In this document: positions 1-10,770 of the stretch, one piece after another | How positions within the stretch are numbered: position 1 is the first letter of the stretch | Layout: each line of letters opens with the position of its first letter | Assembly (NCBI GenBank): GCA_018894105.1 | Contig: CM032126.1 | Coordinates: 8,831,001 to 8,895,000 of the forward strand | DNA length: 64,000 nt | Direction of reading: 5' to 3' | DNA from: Jacaranda mimosifolia | Taxonomy: Eukaryota; Streptophyta; Magnoliopsida; Lamiales; Bignoniaceae | The notes under the pieces: generated by a model | Databases searched by the model: none | The model's input: the letters and a program-made list of their open reading frames with translations, nothing else | What the model was told of the DNA's origin: nothing | Translations under genes and position numbers: made by a program

Positions 1-433
1 GTATGTTTGTGTGGTATGTAGCTAATAGGAAACGACAGATTTCTAGGCCGTATTGCATGTGATTTCATCCATCTTTTTCCACAACAAAACAAGAACCCTC
101 TTTTGCTGTACAAAAGTTGAATTGATAGGCCAGCAAACAGCAAACAATTCCGCAAAAATGAAAAAGTATTCAACCTCCAATCTTTACATGATTAACCATG
201 TTATTAACTTGCAAAAATACTTGAAAGTTTCTTGTATGAATTAATCGCTCGATTATACCCCATTCGGATTGGTACGTAATCAAAATCGTACCATCTATAT
301 ATAGCTCATGGAACATTATTTAAATACTTATATCGTTCATTTTATGCTCTCAATTTCATTGTACTATTTTCGTAACAAAATCAAATATGGTCACATTCAA
401 CTAAGTTATTGCACCTGTTATTGATTACTTTAA
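1..433. other. AT-rich stretch without a recognisable gene
   Basis: I see no gene, RNA or repeat here. A 63-codon open frame from position 53 shows no recognisable domain and is not supported. Confidence 0.6.
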
Positions 434-663
434 CATTACAAGAAAAAGTAAAATAAGTGACAAAATGAAGTTGTTACTATTAACAATTAATGAATCTCTA
501 ATGACAACCTGAGGACAATAATAATTTTGTCATGATAAATTATAGTGATAATAAAGCCTATTTTATTGTTACTATACATGCTTCACTTGTCAATAGTAAC
601 AACCTAAAATATTAGTTTTTATCACTACTAATAATATTTTGATAAAATAAAAATTATTATCAC

Positions 664-740
<77 letters not shown>

Positions 741-807
741 TTATACTAGTGATAATTTTCTCACTGTTACTTATGTTTTTGTCATTAATATTAATTTTTT
801 TATAGTG
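434..807. mobile_element. small non-autonomous CACTA-like element (tentative)
   Basis: The left end reads CATTACAAGAAAAAG and the reverse complement of the right end reads CACTATAAAAAAATT. Inside both ends lie imperfect inverted copies of motifs such as AAGTGACA / AATGACA and GTGATAATA, the usual subterminal layout of small CACTA-type elements. There is no coding capacity. The flanking triplets (TAA, TTC) do not match, so a 3-base target duplication is not seen and the assignment rests only on the terminal and subterminal motifs. Confidence 0.4.
666..740. repeat. (TAA)n microsatellite
   Basis: About 25 uninterrupted TAA triplets lie inside the small CACTA-like element. Confidence 0.95.
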
Positions 808-998
808 TTCATGGACTACCTATCAAATTATATTTGCTATTTGCGATTGATCTTACTTTAACCAAACCTATATAATCTGGACGAGAATTAATAAATGATC
901 ATGGAATTCAAGGTAGCGAATACTAATCATCAGGAAAAATGAAAGCAACTATATATGATTCTGATGTTGCAAAGTCAACATTTTTTCTTGGAAGTCAC

Positions 999-1025
999 GT
1001 GTGTGTGTGTGTATATATATATATA
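999..1025. repeat. (GT)n(AT)n microsatellite
   Basis: A GT run passes directly into an AT run. The sequence around it (808-1112) shows no other feature. Confidence 0.9.
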
Positions 1026-1112
1026 ACACTATTTGTGCACAATTTGTCTTAATAATTATCATGTAACTAGACAATATTGTCAAACTGATATTTTCAAAAA
1101 ATCTGAATATAT

Positions 1113-1310
1113 ATGTGGTCCATGAATTTGATATGGGATACTTTATATGTACATACAAATGGGTGCAGCATAAAAAGACATATCTGCAAGTCAGCTAGCT
1201 TGTCATTTGGGAAGATTAATTCTGAAAACAAATGTGTGGATCTTATAGATTGCTTATCTTCCAGGGCTTTTCGAGATGATTCTTTGGATGAAAATAAAAA
1301 ATTGATTTAT
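1113..1310 (+). pseudogene. possible host exon fragment interrupted by the Gypsy insertion
   Basis: A 66-codon open frame runs right up to the outer end of the Gypsy compound element. After one copy of the TTTAT target duplication, the same frame continues for 17 more codons beyond the far end (13267) before a TAA stop at 13318. The composition of 1160-1310 (mixed, less AT-rich, frame segment ASLSFGKINSENK) looks more gene-like than its surroundings, and an AG at about 1170 could be a splice acceptor. I do not recognise a protein family. A chance frame of this length is possible, so this is only a candidate for a disrupted gene. Confidence 0.3.
1306..1310. repeat. target-site duplication TTTAT, left copy
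   Basis: These five bases flank the left end of the Gypsy compound element and match 13262-13266 exactly. Confidence 0.85.
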
Positions 1311-3783
1311 TGTGGTGCCCCACTTAGGGTAATCTTTAAGCAGAGGTGCAACCAGTTCAAACTTAGATCATAATAATAGAGATAACCGAAAAGCCCAAAA
1401 TTCAACAAGTTTCAAAAGGTAGCAACATATTTCTAAACTCAAAAGAACACTACAAGGAATGCAATATATACATACCAAAAGTCCCCCAATTAACATTCAA
1501 ACACATCAACCATCTCAAGTCTTAGAGTTACAATTAGGTGAAGTTTATATGTATATACAAAACACCTAATCTATTACAAAACAGTATCTTTGGGCCAAGC
1601 CATAAGCCACAATATGCACTAAGTCTTATCTGGGAAGGAAATAAAGGATAACAAAAGGGTAAGTCCTAAAAATTTAGTGAGGGCAAATAAAATAAACAAT
1701 CAAAGAAAAACTGTTGAAGGACTAGCAATTTAATAGATTTACCAACAAGCACGAAATTACAATTAGAAACACGATTATGCCAGAACATAAATAATATCAA
1801 ATTTAGCAAATGGAACATATCCATCCTTATTGCTCCTTGAATAGAGTACAAATAGAAACCCAAAGCATAATATGCATAACAGATTCTGTTTATTCCCACG
1901 TTAACCCAAGCATGATAGCCCAGTACGATCCATTATCCCAAGCATAACAACTTTTCCTAGGCACTCAGCCGATCGATCATTTAAAGCATAATAGCTTGTC
2001 CTAGGCATTCGACCCATCAATCATTTCAAGCATAACAACTTGTCCCAGGCATTCGGCCAGTTAATTATCCTTATATGACAATACAAGTGATACACAGATG
2101 CCGGCAAGGCCATACAAATGATATATAGAATGATTTCGATTAGGAGTGTAAACACACGATTTGATCGGCAGGACCCAAAATCAGTGCAATAAAAGGGAAA
2201 GACAACAAGGCTGTAGGGTATACCAAACAATAACAGATAGGACAATAAGAGTTCTGGACACCAAAATGAGTGTATTCAATTTCATTAGATAGATAATCAA
2301 CGAATTCAAACAATTGAAGAACATTCACTTCCCAGAAGAAAGTTAGGCTAACCCTCACCTTAGCGAACACATAAATGCTATCCCGGTCTACTGTCATGTG
2401 GGGTCTGGCTCTTCGTCACCTAACTAAAAGAACATACTTATCATCAAAACACTCGTTTTGACTCTATAACAATAATTAAACTAAAATATTCTACTATCGA
2501 TTGTTTTATAGTTAATACAATATTTTAAAATTCGGTTCCAAAATTATTGAGAGTTGACAAGCTAAAGACACTGATAATATCATAATATTTACAAGGGTCA
2601 TATTCGCTCCGATTAAGGAATTAGTTCAGATTCCTATTTATAATTTTCCTTGCAATGTTACACAAAGTTGATTATAATGGTCAATCCACGAATAATAAGC
2701 CAATTTGTCACTTAGGTCTCAAATACATAAAATTAGGGTTTTAATCACCTAATTTAACTTAATTAACCAAGATTTGTATATTATAATATAAATCCGAGTC
2801 CACTAAGCTTATATATATGTATATATCCATGCATGCATTCACCTCTCAATTCAAATCATGTTCTTCCAGGTACTACAAAATGCAAGAAATGGGCAAAAAT
2901 AAATCAAGAACAACATTAAGGTATTAACCTCGATTCCAATTATTTTACCAAAATTTAATTTTTTAACACAATCACCCTAAACTGATGCCACACACATGAC
3001 TATCGCGACGAGACAAGAAGTCTGTCTTAGAGCCGTCTCCGTGCGCCACCGTGGGAGTTGGCCACCACCACCACCACCACCGTTAGATACGTCTCAGTGA
3101 GAGCAACAAAATGCCCAAAGTCAATTTTCCAATCGCCATCGAATTGCTTGTCAATTGGAGCTCCGATCACACAGCACCACCGCCTTTACCATTGTCGTTT
3201 CTTTCCAATTCCGCCATCGTCGGTAGTCCAAACTAAAAACTGAAGACAACAGATCATTCCTCGAGTTGAAATCTTCCAGAATCACTCCCCAGATTCAAGC
3301 TCCCTCTGCTGCACCACCGTGTCTGCCACTCGCTGCTGAGGCCCGACTTTCAAGCAAAATTTTTCGCCGGTGGTTCCATGAGATTTTGGTATCTATGTGT
3401 TCCTTGTACTGAGAGGATGATTTTGGTATATAATTTGCTAGGTTTCGCCATCATCGGAGAAAGAGAGAGGATGGTTGAATACAGAAAGTGAGGAAAGTTA
3501 GGGGGGAGGGGAGTTAATATATAAAGGGGTATTCTCCAAAAATTATAAATTGACCCCCAATATTTTATTTCAGTTTTCAATTAAGTCCCCTATTAAGTGA
3601 GTACATAAGATTGACCTAGTTGACCAGGAATAATCCTACTTTGACCCCCAAAACTTTCAAATATACTTTGATTAAGTCTTTCTCTATTTATGTTTTGACC
3701 CCTAAAACTTTATAAAAAAAATAAAATTATAAAAATGATGATAAATAAAATTCTATCGATTATATATTTTTAGAGGTGTTACA
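1311..3783 (-). repeat. Gypsy LTR 1 (3' LTR of first internal region)
   Basis: This LTR is about 2.47 kb. On the minus strand it starts TGTAACACCTC at 3783 and ends GGGCACCACA at 1311. A TATA-like ATATATAAAGG in plus reading near 3518-3530 lies about 255 bases inside its 5' end. Degenerate ~50-base minirepeats around 1915-2060 (AAGCATAACAACTTGTCC type) match those in the other LTRs of the window. Confidence 0.85.
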
Positions 3784-3800
3784 GACCTCCATCTCTTAAA
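3784..3800 (-). other. polypurine tract of first internal region
   Basis: The minus strand reads AAGAGATGGAGGTC directly before the LTR terminus TGTAACACC, the expected site for plus-strand DNA priming. One pyrimidine interrupts the purine run. Confidence 0.7.
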
Positions 3801-3829
3801 AGAATTTGGTCCACAGATTGTCACCTGAC

Positions 3830-5370
3830 CACTAAAAAAGTTTGGGATATTGTTGGCGCATGAGATCTTCTCGTTCCCAAGTCGCTTCTTCTACGTTATG
3901 GTTGCACCATAGCACTTTTACTTGAGGAATCCTCCGATTTTAAGTTCTCAAAATTTTCTATCCAAAATGAGAATTAGCTGCTCTTCGTAAGTCAAGTCAC
4001 TTTTCAATGGCATGTGTTCATGTGAAATGATGTGAGAATGATAGGATAATACTTCCAAAGCTATGATTCATAAAAAACATCATGTATTCCCATGAAGCCT
4101 TGGGGTAGTACTAGATGGTAAGCTACTGGTCCAATTCTTTCATATCTCATAGGGACCAACATATCTTGGACTAAGCTTTCCACCTTTTTCAATCCTTCGG
4201 ACACCTTTTCTCAGGGATACTTTGAGAATCACTTGGTCACCATCTTTGAATTCTAAATCTTTTTTTCGCTTATGTGCATAACTTTTCTGCCGATCCTGAG
4301 CCGCTTTCATTTCCCATTGATCGTCTGCACCTTCTCAATAGTCTCCTGAATTAATTATGGTCTTAAAGTTTCCAGAGACTTATCAGTGTTGCTTCGTACT
4401 CTTCAAGGTCCCAATGTAACAGGGATCAACATTTTTGGCCATACAATGCTTCATACGGGCCGTCTGGATGGTAGACTGGTAGCTGTTTTTGTAAGCAAAT
4501 TCTATCAAATGAAGGCGTCGGTTTGTAAGCAAATTCTATCAGTGGCATATCATCTAATATCCGCATGGCCCTCTCTAATTGTCCATCTATTTGAGGATGA
4601 GCTATAGAGTTGAATCGCAACCTCGTGCCCAAATGTTCTTGTACACTTTTCTAATGTCTCGAGGTGAACTTCGAATCTTGGTCTAACACAATACTGGTCG
4701 GCACTCTATGCAATCTTACTATTTCCTTGATATATAACTCTGCCAGTTTTTCTACCTTGTATTGTGTTCCAACTGATAGAAAATGAGCAGACTTGGTTAA
4801 TCGGTCTACTGTTACCAGATATTATCATATCCTCCTCGAGCTACTGTAGACCTGGTACAAAGTCCATAGTAACATGCTCCCATTACCAATTAGGGATCGG
4901 AAGTGGTTGTAGCAACCTCAATGGTTGCTGATGCTCTACTTTCACTAGATGGCAAGTTAAACACTTCTGCACATAGTCTGCGACATCTCTTTTTATTCCG
5001 TTCCACTAGAATTACCTCTTCAAATCCAGATACATCTTCGTGCCTCCCGAATGTATCGTATATCTTGCTTTGTGCACTTCTTCCAACAACCTTTCTTTCA
5101 TTTCTTCAGGCACACATATTCTCTTTCGGAATAATAGAGTACTTTCACTATCAGTACTAAACTCAGACTCTTTAGAACTCGCGACCGCTTCTTTCTGTTT
5201 CAATATCCAACTATCATTGGCATGAGCTCGTAGTATTTTAGCGTACAACTCGGGTTGCACTTTTACTCCTGCAATCTAAGCTTGTTGTTTCATTTATGAT
5301 GCTCATGTTCCCAATAGATGGGCCATCCCGACCTTTCCGCTCAAAGCATCTGCCATCCTGCAGTATATAA
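3830..5370 (-). pseudogene. Gypsy pol remnant: RNase H end, integrase, chromodomain-like tail (copy 1)
   Basis: Reading leftwards, the first block (about 5360-5010) has the RNase H C-terminal motif region and the integrase zinc-finger segment, with PELYAKIL, ICVPEEMKERLLEEVHKA and HSGGTKMYLDLKR. The second block (4632-4426) carries the integrase core motif around GTRLRFNSIAHPQIDGQLE. The integrase C-terminal region and the chromodomain-type signature (near 3880-3910) are frameshifted. Compared with copy 2 there is a short internal duplication and loss near 4490-4540. Stops and frameshifts throughout mean no functional enzyme. Reverse transcriptase, protease and gag are missing. Confidence 0.85.
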
Positions 5371-5621
5371 ATTTATTTCATTAATATCATACCATTCTAG
5401 TTCGCCTCTAATTCTCTTAATTACATAAAACTTTCAAACATATACATAATACCAAAGGTTTAGTCTCAATCTAAAGTTTAATGCTTGATTTTTTAGAAGT
5501 GAAGATTAAAAACTGGTTGGCCGTCCCAGATATAATCTCCTATCTCCTATTATCGAACACTATACCCCAAAGTTCATATCCTAACTAACCTTCTATCCCA
5601 GAGGTTAGTGACAAATCCCAA

Positions 5622-5633
5622 TGATACCACCTT
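5622..5633 (-). other. eroded primer-binding site, first internal region
   Basis: Plus-strand TGATACCA beside LTR 2 matches part of the complement of an initiator-Met tRNA 3' end (GCTCTGATACCA). The rest is lost. Copy 2 keeps a longer match. Confidence 0.6.
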
Positions 5634-8600
5634 TGTGGCGCCCCGCCCAAGCTAATCCCTAAGTTGAGGTGCCACCAGTTCAAACTTAGATCATAATAAT
5701 AGAGATAATCGAAAAGCCCAAAATTCAACAAGTCTCAAAAGACAGCAGCATATTTGAACTCAAAAAAACTATAAGGAGTGCAATATATATGTATACTAAA
5801 GTCTCCCAATTAACATTCAAACACATCAATCGTCTTAAGTCTTAGAGTTAGGATTAGGTGAAGTCTATATGTATATACAAAACACCTAATCTATTACAAA
5901 ATAGTATCTTTGGGCCAAGCCATAAGCGACAATATGCACTAAGTCCTATCTGGGAAGGGAATAAAGGATAACAAAAGGGTAAGTCCTAAAAACTTAGTGA
6001 GGGTAAATATAATAAATAGTCAAAGAAAAACTGTTGAAGGACCAGCAATTTAATAGATTTACCAACAAGCACGACATTACAATTAGAAACACGATTATGC
6101 CAGAACATAAATAATATCAAATTTAGCAAATGGAACATCTCAGCCCTTATTGCTCCTTGAATATAGTACAAATAGAATCAAATAGAAACCCAAAGCATAA
6201 TATGCATAACAAATGCTCCTTATTTCTTCGTTAACCTAAGCATGACAGCTTTGTATGATCCATTAACCTAAGCATAACAGCTTGTCCCGAGTACTCGGCC
6301 CGTCAATCATTCCAAGCATAACAGCTTGTCCTGGGCTCTCGGTCCGTTAATTATCCCCATATGGCAATACAAGTAATAAATAAATGCCAGCAAAGCCACA
6401 CAAACAATATACAAAACGATTTCAATTAGGAGTGTAAATACATGATTTGGTCGGTAGGATCCAAAATCAGTGCAATAAAAGGGAAAGCCATAAAGGTCGT
6501 AGCGTATACGGGATAATAACAGATAGGACAATAAGAGTTCTGGACACCAGAACGAGTATATTCAGTTGCATCAGATAAACAATCAAAGAATTCAAACGAT
6601 CCAGGAATTCAAACAATCGAAGAGCAGCAGAAGAAAGTAAGTCTAACCTTCATATTAGCTGCCACAGGAATGCTATCCTGGTCTATTGCCCTACGAGGTT
6701 CGACTCCTCATCACCTAACCAAAAGAATGGACTTATTGTCAAAACACTTGTTTTGACCCTATAACAATAGTTAAATTGTTAATATTCTACTATCGATTGT
6801 TTTATAGTTAGTACAATATTTTTAAAGTTCGGTTATGAAATTGTTGAGAGGTGAAAAGCTAAATACTCCAATAATATCATAATATTTACAAGGATCATAT
6901 TCAATCCATTTAAGGAATTAATTTTGATTACTATTTATAATTATTCTTGCAACGTAACACAAAGTCGATTATAATGGTCAATTCATGATTAATAAGCCAA
7001 TTTGTCACTTTGGTCTCAAATACATAAAATTAAGGTTTTAATCACTTTATTTGACTTAATTAACTAAGATTTGTATATTATAATGTATATCCAAGTCCAC
7101 TAAGCTTTTTATTTTTATTTATATATATATATCCATGCATGCATTCACTTATCGATCCAATTCATGTTCTTCTAGGTACTACAAAATACAAGAAATGGGA
7201 AAAAATAAATCAAGAATAACATTAAGGTATTAACACTGATTCCAACTATTTTACTAAAATTTGATTTTGAAACACAATCACCCTAAACCGATGCCACACA
7301 TTAGGGGTGGCAATCATGTCGTGTTGGGTTGTTTCGTGTCGGGTTGGGGGGATATCACAAAATTTTGCTCAACTCGAATCCAACCCAATAAGCAATCAAC
7401 CCGAATTTAACCTGAAAGTTTTCGTGTCAACCCGAACCCAACCTGTTTCAGCATATGATTATTTGTCATTAATAATTCATCTAAAAAACCTACACATTTT
7501 ATGTGCAACTAGAATTTTAATAAAATAATCAATTTATACAGAGATTTTGAGAAAAGTCAACTTATGCCAAAATTTTAAAAAAAGTCAACATTATACTCTA
7601 GCATCCCAACTTTTGTACAATAGAGCAATTTGATAATTGGACTTCATTTAATTTTCTCTACAAAATCAATAATATACCAATTTTCATGTTAAACCAAAAG
7701 TTTTGCACAACTTAATTTTAACAATAATGAAGTTGAATTTCAGCAAAGAAGTATACTTCGTCCCTTCAATGATTAATAATCATCCCAACATCATCAAATA
7801 GTCAAGATTTACGTAGTAAATAATAATCATTAATTCTTACAAATCAATTTAGAGTTAAAATGTTCACAAATAACAAGTCATTACTTAAAAATGCAAAAAT
7901 CATGGGGTTATTATCGTGTAACCCGAAACCAAACCGAACCAACCCATAATTTTCGTATTGCTTATCAGGTCGACCCAATATCAACCCAACCCAATAACCC
8001 TCAACCCAAACCCAATAATATCATGTCGAAAATTGTCACCTCTAACACACATGACCACCACGACGAGATAAGAAATCTATCTCAAAGCCATCGCCGACCG
8101 TTGTGTGTCGCCATGGGAGTTGGTCACCACCACCACACTGTTAGATGCGTCTCAGTGAGTGCAACAAAATGCCTAAGTCAATTTTTCAAATTGGCGCTGA
8201 ATTGCTTGTCAATTGGAGCTTTGATCACGCGGCGACACCACCCTTGCCGTCATCGTTTCTTTCTAATTCCACTGCTGCCATAGGTCCAAACTGAAAATTG
8301 AATGCGCTAAATCATTCGATGAGCTGAACTCTACCAGAATCACTCCTCAGATTCAAGTTCCCGCCGTTGCACTGCGACAGCCCGACTTTCAGGTCAAATT
8401 TTCGACCGTTCCGCCGGTTAGTTCCATTAGATTTTGGTATCTATATGTTCCTTGTCCTTAGAGGATGATTTTGGTATAAAATTTACTAGGTTTTGGCGTT
8501 GTTGAAGAAGAAGAGAGGATGGTTACATACAGGAAATGAAGAAAGTTGGGGGGGGATTGATATATAAAGGGGTATTTTTCAAAAATTATAAATTGAACCC

Positions 8601-8832
8601 CAACATTTTATTTCAGTTTTCAATTAAGTCCCTCATTAAGTGGGTGCATAAGATTGACCCAGTTGACCAGGAATAATCCTACTTTGACCCCTATAACTTT
8701 CAAATATACTTCGATTAAATCTTTTCCTATTTACATTTTGACCCCCAAAACTTTATATATATATATATATTTTAAATTATGAAAATAATGATAAATACAA
8801 TTCTACAAATTATGTATTTTTAGGGTGTTACA
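5634..8832 (-). repeat. Gypsy LTR 2 (middle, shared LTR) with nested MITE
   Basis: On the minus strand it starts TGTAACACCC at 8832 and ends GGGGCGCCACA at 5634. It is about 3.2 kb only because of the 743-base hAT-type insertion and its duplication; without that it is about 2.45 kb, like LTRs 1 and 3. It serves as 5' LTR for the first internal region and 3' LTR for the second. Confidence 0.85.
7302..8044. mobile_element. hAT-type MITE inserted in LTR 2
   Basis: This 743-base insertion is absent from LTRs 1 and 3 at the same site. Its terminal inverted repeats are TAGGGGTGGCAAT and TAGAGGTGACAAT, and inverted GGGTTG/CAACCC-rich stretches lie just inside both ends. The flanks are CCACACAT (7294-7301) and ACACACAT (8045-8052), an 8-base duplication with one mismatch, and LTR 1 carries the unfilled site. 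The 8-base duplication and termini fit the hAT superfamily. There is no transposase. Confidence 0.85.
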
Positions 8833-8850
8833 GACCTCCTCCTCTTAAAA
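8833..8850 (-). other. polypurine tract of second internal region
   Basis: The minus strand reads AAGAGGAGGAGGTC immediately before the LTR terminus, a nearly perfect purine run. Confidence 0.75.
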
Positions 8851-8869
8851 GAATCTGGTCCCTAGATTC

Positions 8870-10455
8870 TCACCTGACCACTGGAAAAGTTTGGGATATT
8901 GTTGGGGCATGAAATCGTCTCTTTCCCAAGTCGCCTCTTCTATGTTATGGTTGCGCCATAACACTTTTACCTAATGAATCCTCCAATTTATAAATTCTCA
9001 AAAATTTCAATCCAAAATGCTAATCGGCTGCTTTTCATAAGCCAGGTTACTTTTCAACGGCATGTGTTCATGTGGAATGACATGAAAAGGATCAGGATAA
9101 TACTTTCGAAGCTTTGATACGTGAAAAACATCATGTATTCTTGTTAAGCCTTGGGGTAGTACTAGACGGTAAGCTATTGTTTCGATTCTTTCATATATCT
9201 CATAGGGACCAACATATCTCGGACTAAGCTTTCTGCCTTTTCCAATCCTTCGGATACCTTTTCTCGGGAATACTTTGAGAAACACTTAGTCACTAACTTT
9301 GAATTCTAAATCTTTTCTCCACTTATGCGCATAACTTTTCTACCAATCTTGAGCCACTTTCATTCTTTGTTTGATCGTTTGCACCTTCTTAATAGTCTTT
9401 TAAATTAATTATAGTCTTAAAGTTCCTAGGGACTTATCATTGTTGCTTATGTATTCTTCGAGGTCCCAATGTAATAGAGATTGACATTTTCAGCCACACA
9501 ATGCTTCACATGGGGCCATTTGGATGGTAGACTGGTAGCTGTTATTGTAAGCAAATTCTATCAGAGGAAGGCATCGATTCCAAATCCTACTAAAATCCAA
9601 AACATAGGCCCGTAGCATATCCTTTAATATCCAGATGACCATTTCTGATTGTCCATCTATTTGAGGATGAGCTATAGAGCTAAATTGCAACCTCGTTCCC
9701 AAATGTTATTGTAGACTTTTTAAATGTCTTTAGGTGGACTTTGGATCTTGGTCTGATACAATACTGGTTGGTACTCCATGCAATCTGACTATTTCCTTGA
9801 TATATAACTCTGCCAGTTTTTCAACCCTGTATTGTGTTCCGACTGATAGAAAATGAGCAGACTTAGTTAATTGGTCTACTATTACCTAGATGCTGTCATA
9901 TCTTCCTTAAGCTGGCGGTAGACCTATTACAAAGTCCATAGTAACCTATTCCCATTTCCAATAAAGGATCGCAAGTGGTTGTAGCAACCTTGACGGTCGC
10001 TGATGCTCTGTTTTCACTAGCTGGCAGGTTAAACACTTTTGCACATAGTGCGCGGCATCTCTTTTCATTTCGTTCCACTATAATTACTTCTTCAAATCTA
10101 GATACATCTTCGTGCTTCTTGGATGTATTGTATGTCTTGCTTTCTGTGTTTCTTCCAACAATCTTTCTTTCATTTCTTCAGGCACACATATTCTTTTATG
10201 GAATAATAGAGTACCTTGACTATCAGTACTAAACTTAGACTCTTCATAACTCCTGATAGTTTCTTTTTGTTTCAATATCCAACTATTATTAGCTTGGGCT
10301 TGTAGTATTTTAGCGTACAACTCGGGTTGCACTTTTACTCTTGCAATCCAAGCTTGTTGTTTCATTCTTGATACGACATCTGCCCTTAGACTTTCTGATG
10401 CTTTTGTTCCCAGTAGGTGGGCCATCCCGACCTTTCGGCTCAAAGCATCTGCCAT
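8870..10455 (-). pseudogene. Gypsy pol remnant: RNase H end, integrase, chromodomain-like tail (copy 2)
   Basis: This copy is better preserved than copy 1. From 10455 leftwards, one frame of about 123 codons starts with the RNase H terminal motif ADALSRK and runs into the integrase zinc-binding region (HTIHPRSTKMYLDLKK). A frameshifted stretch follows, then the integrase core (9702-9490: IAHPQIDGQSE, CLPLIEFAYNNSYQST). The integrase C-terminal domain is at 9285-9007 (GRKLSPRYVGPYEI, HDVFHVSKLRKYYPD). Next comes a chromodomain-type signature VKVLWRNHNIEEATWE at about 8985-8925. The order and signatures are those of Tekay-like chromoviruses. Frameshifts separate the blocks. Everything upstream of RNase H in pol, and all of gag, is missing. 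Confidence 0.88.
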
Positions 10456-10754
10456 TCTGCAGTATGTAAATTTATTTCATTTATATCATACTTATCAAGT
10501 TCACCTCTAATTCTCTTAATTATATAAAACTTTCCAAAATATATAGAATACCTAAGGGTTAGTGTCAATCCAAAGTTCAATGCTTGATTTTTCGAAAGTG
10601 AAGATTACAAACTGGTTGGTTGTCTCAGGTATAATCTCCTACCTCCTATTATCGAAAACTATACCCAAAAGTTTATATCCTAACTAACTTTCTATCGCAG
10701 AGGTTAATTACAAATCCTAATGATACTCATTTCCTAGGTCATCGACAAACCTAG

Positions 10755-10766
10755 GCTCTAATACCA
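10755..10766 (-). other. primer-binding site, second internal region
   Basis: Plus-strand GCTCTAATACCA lies four bases from LTR 3 and matches the initiator-Met tRNA complement GCTCTGATACCA at 11 of 12 positions. Minus-strand synthesis would start here. Confidence 0.8.
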
Positions 10767-10770
10767 CTTA

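Noticed and set aside
3058..3243. Plus-strand frame starting with a Thr run (also 7891-8283 and 12615-12881)
   Set aside because: These lie antisense in the Gypsy LTRs. The runs come from CACCAC repeats, and the frames are not conserved between LTR copies.
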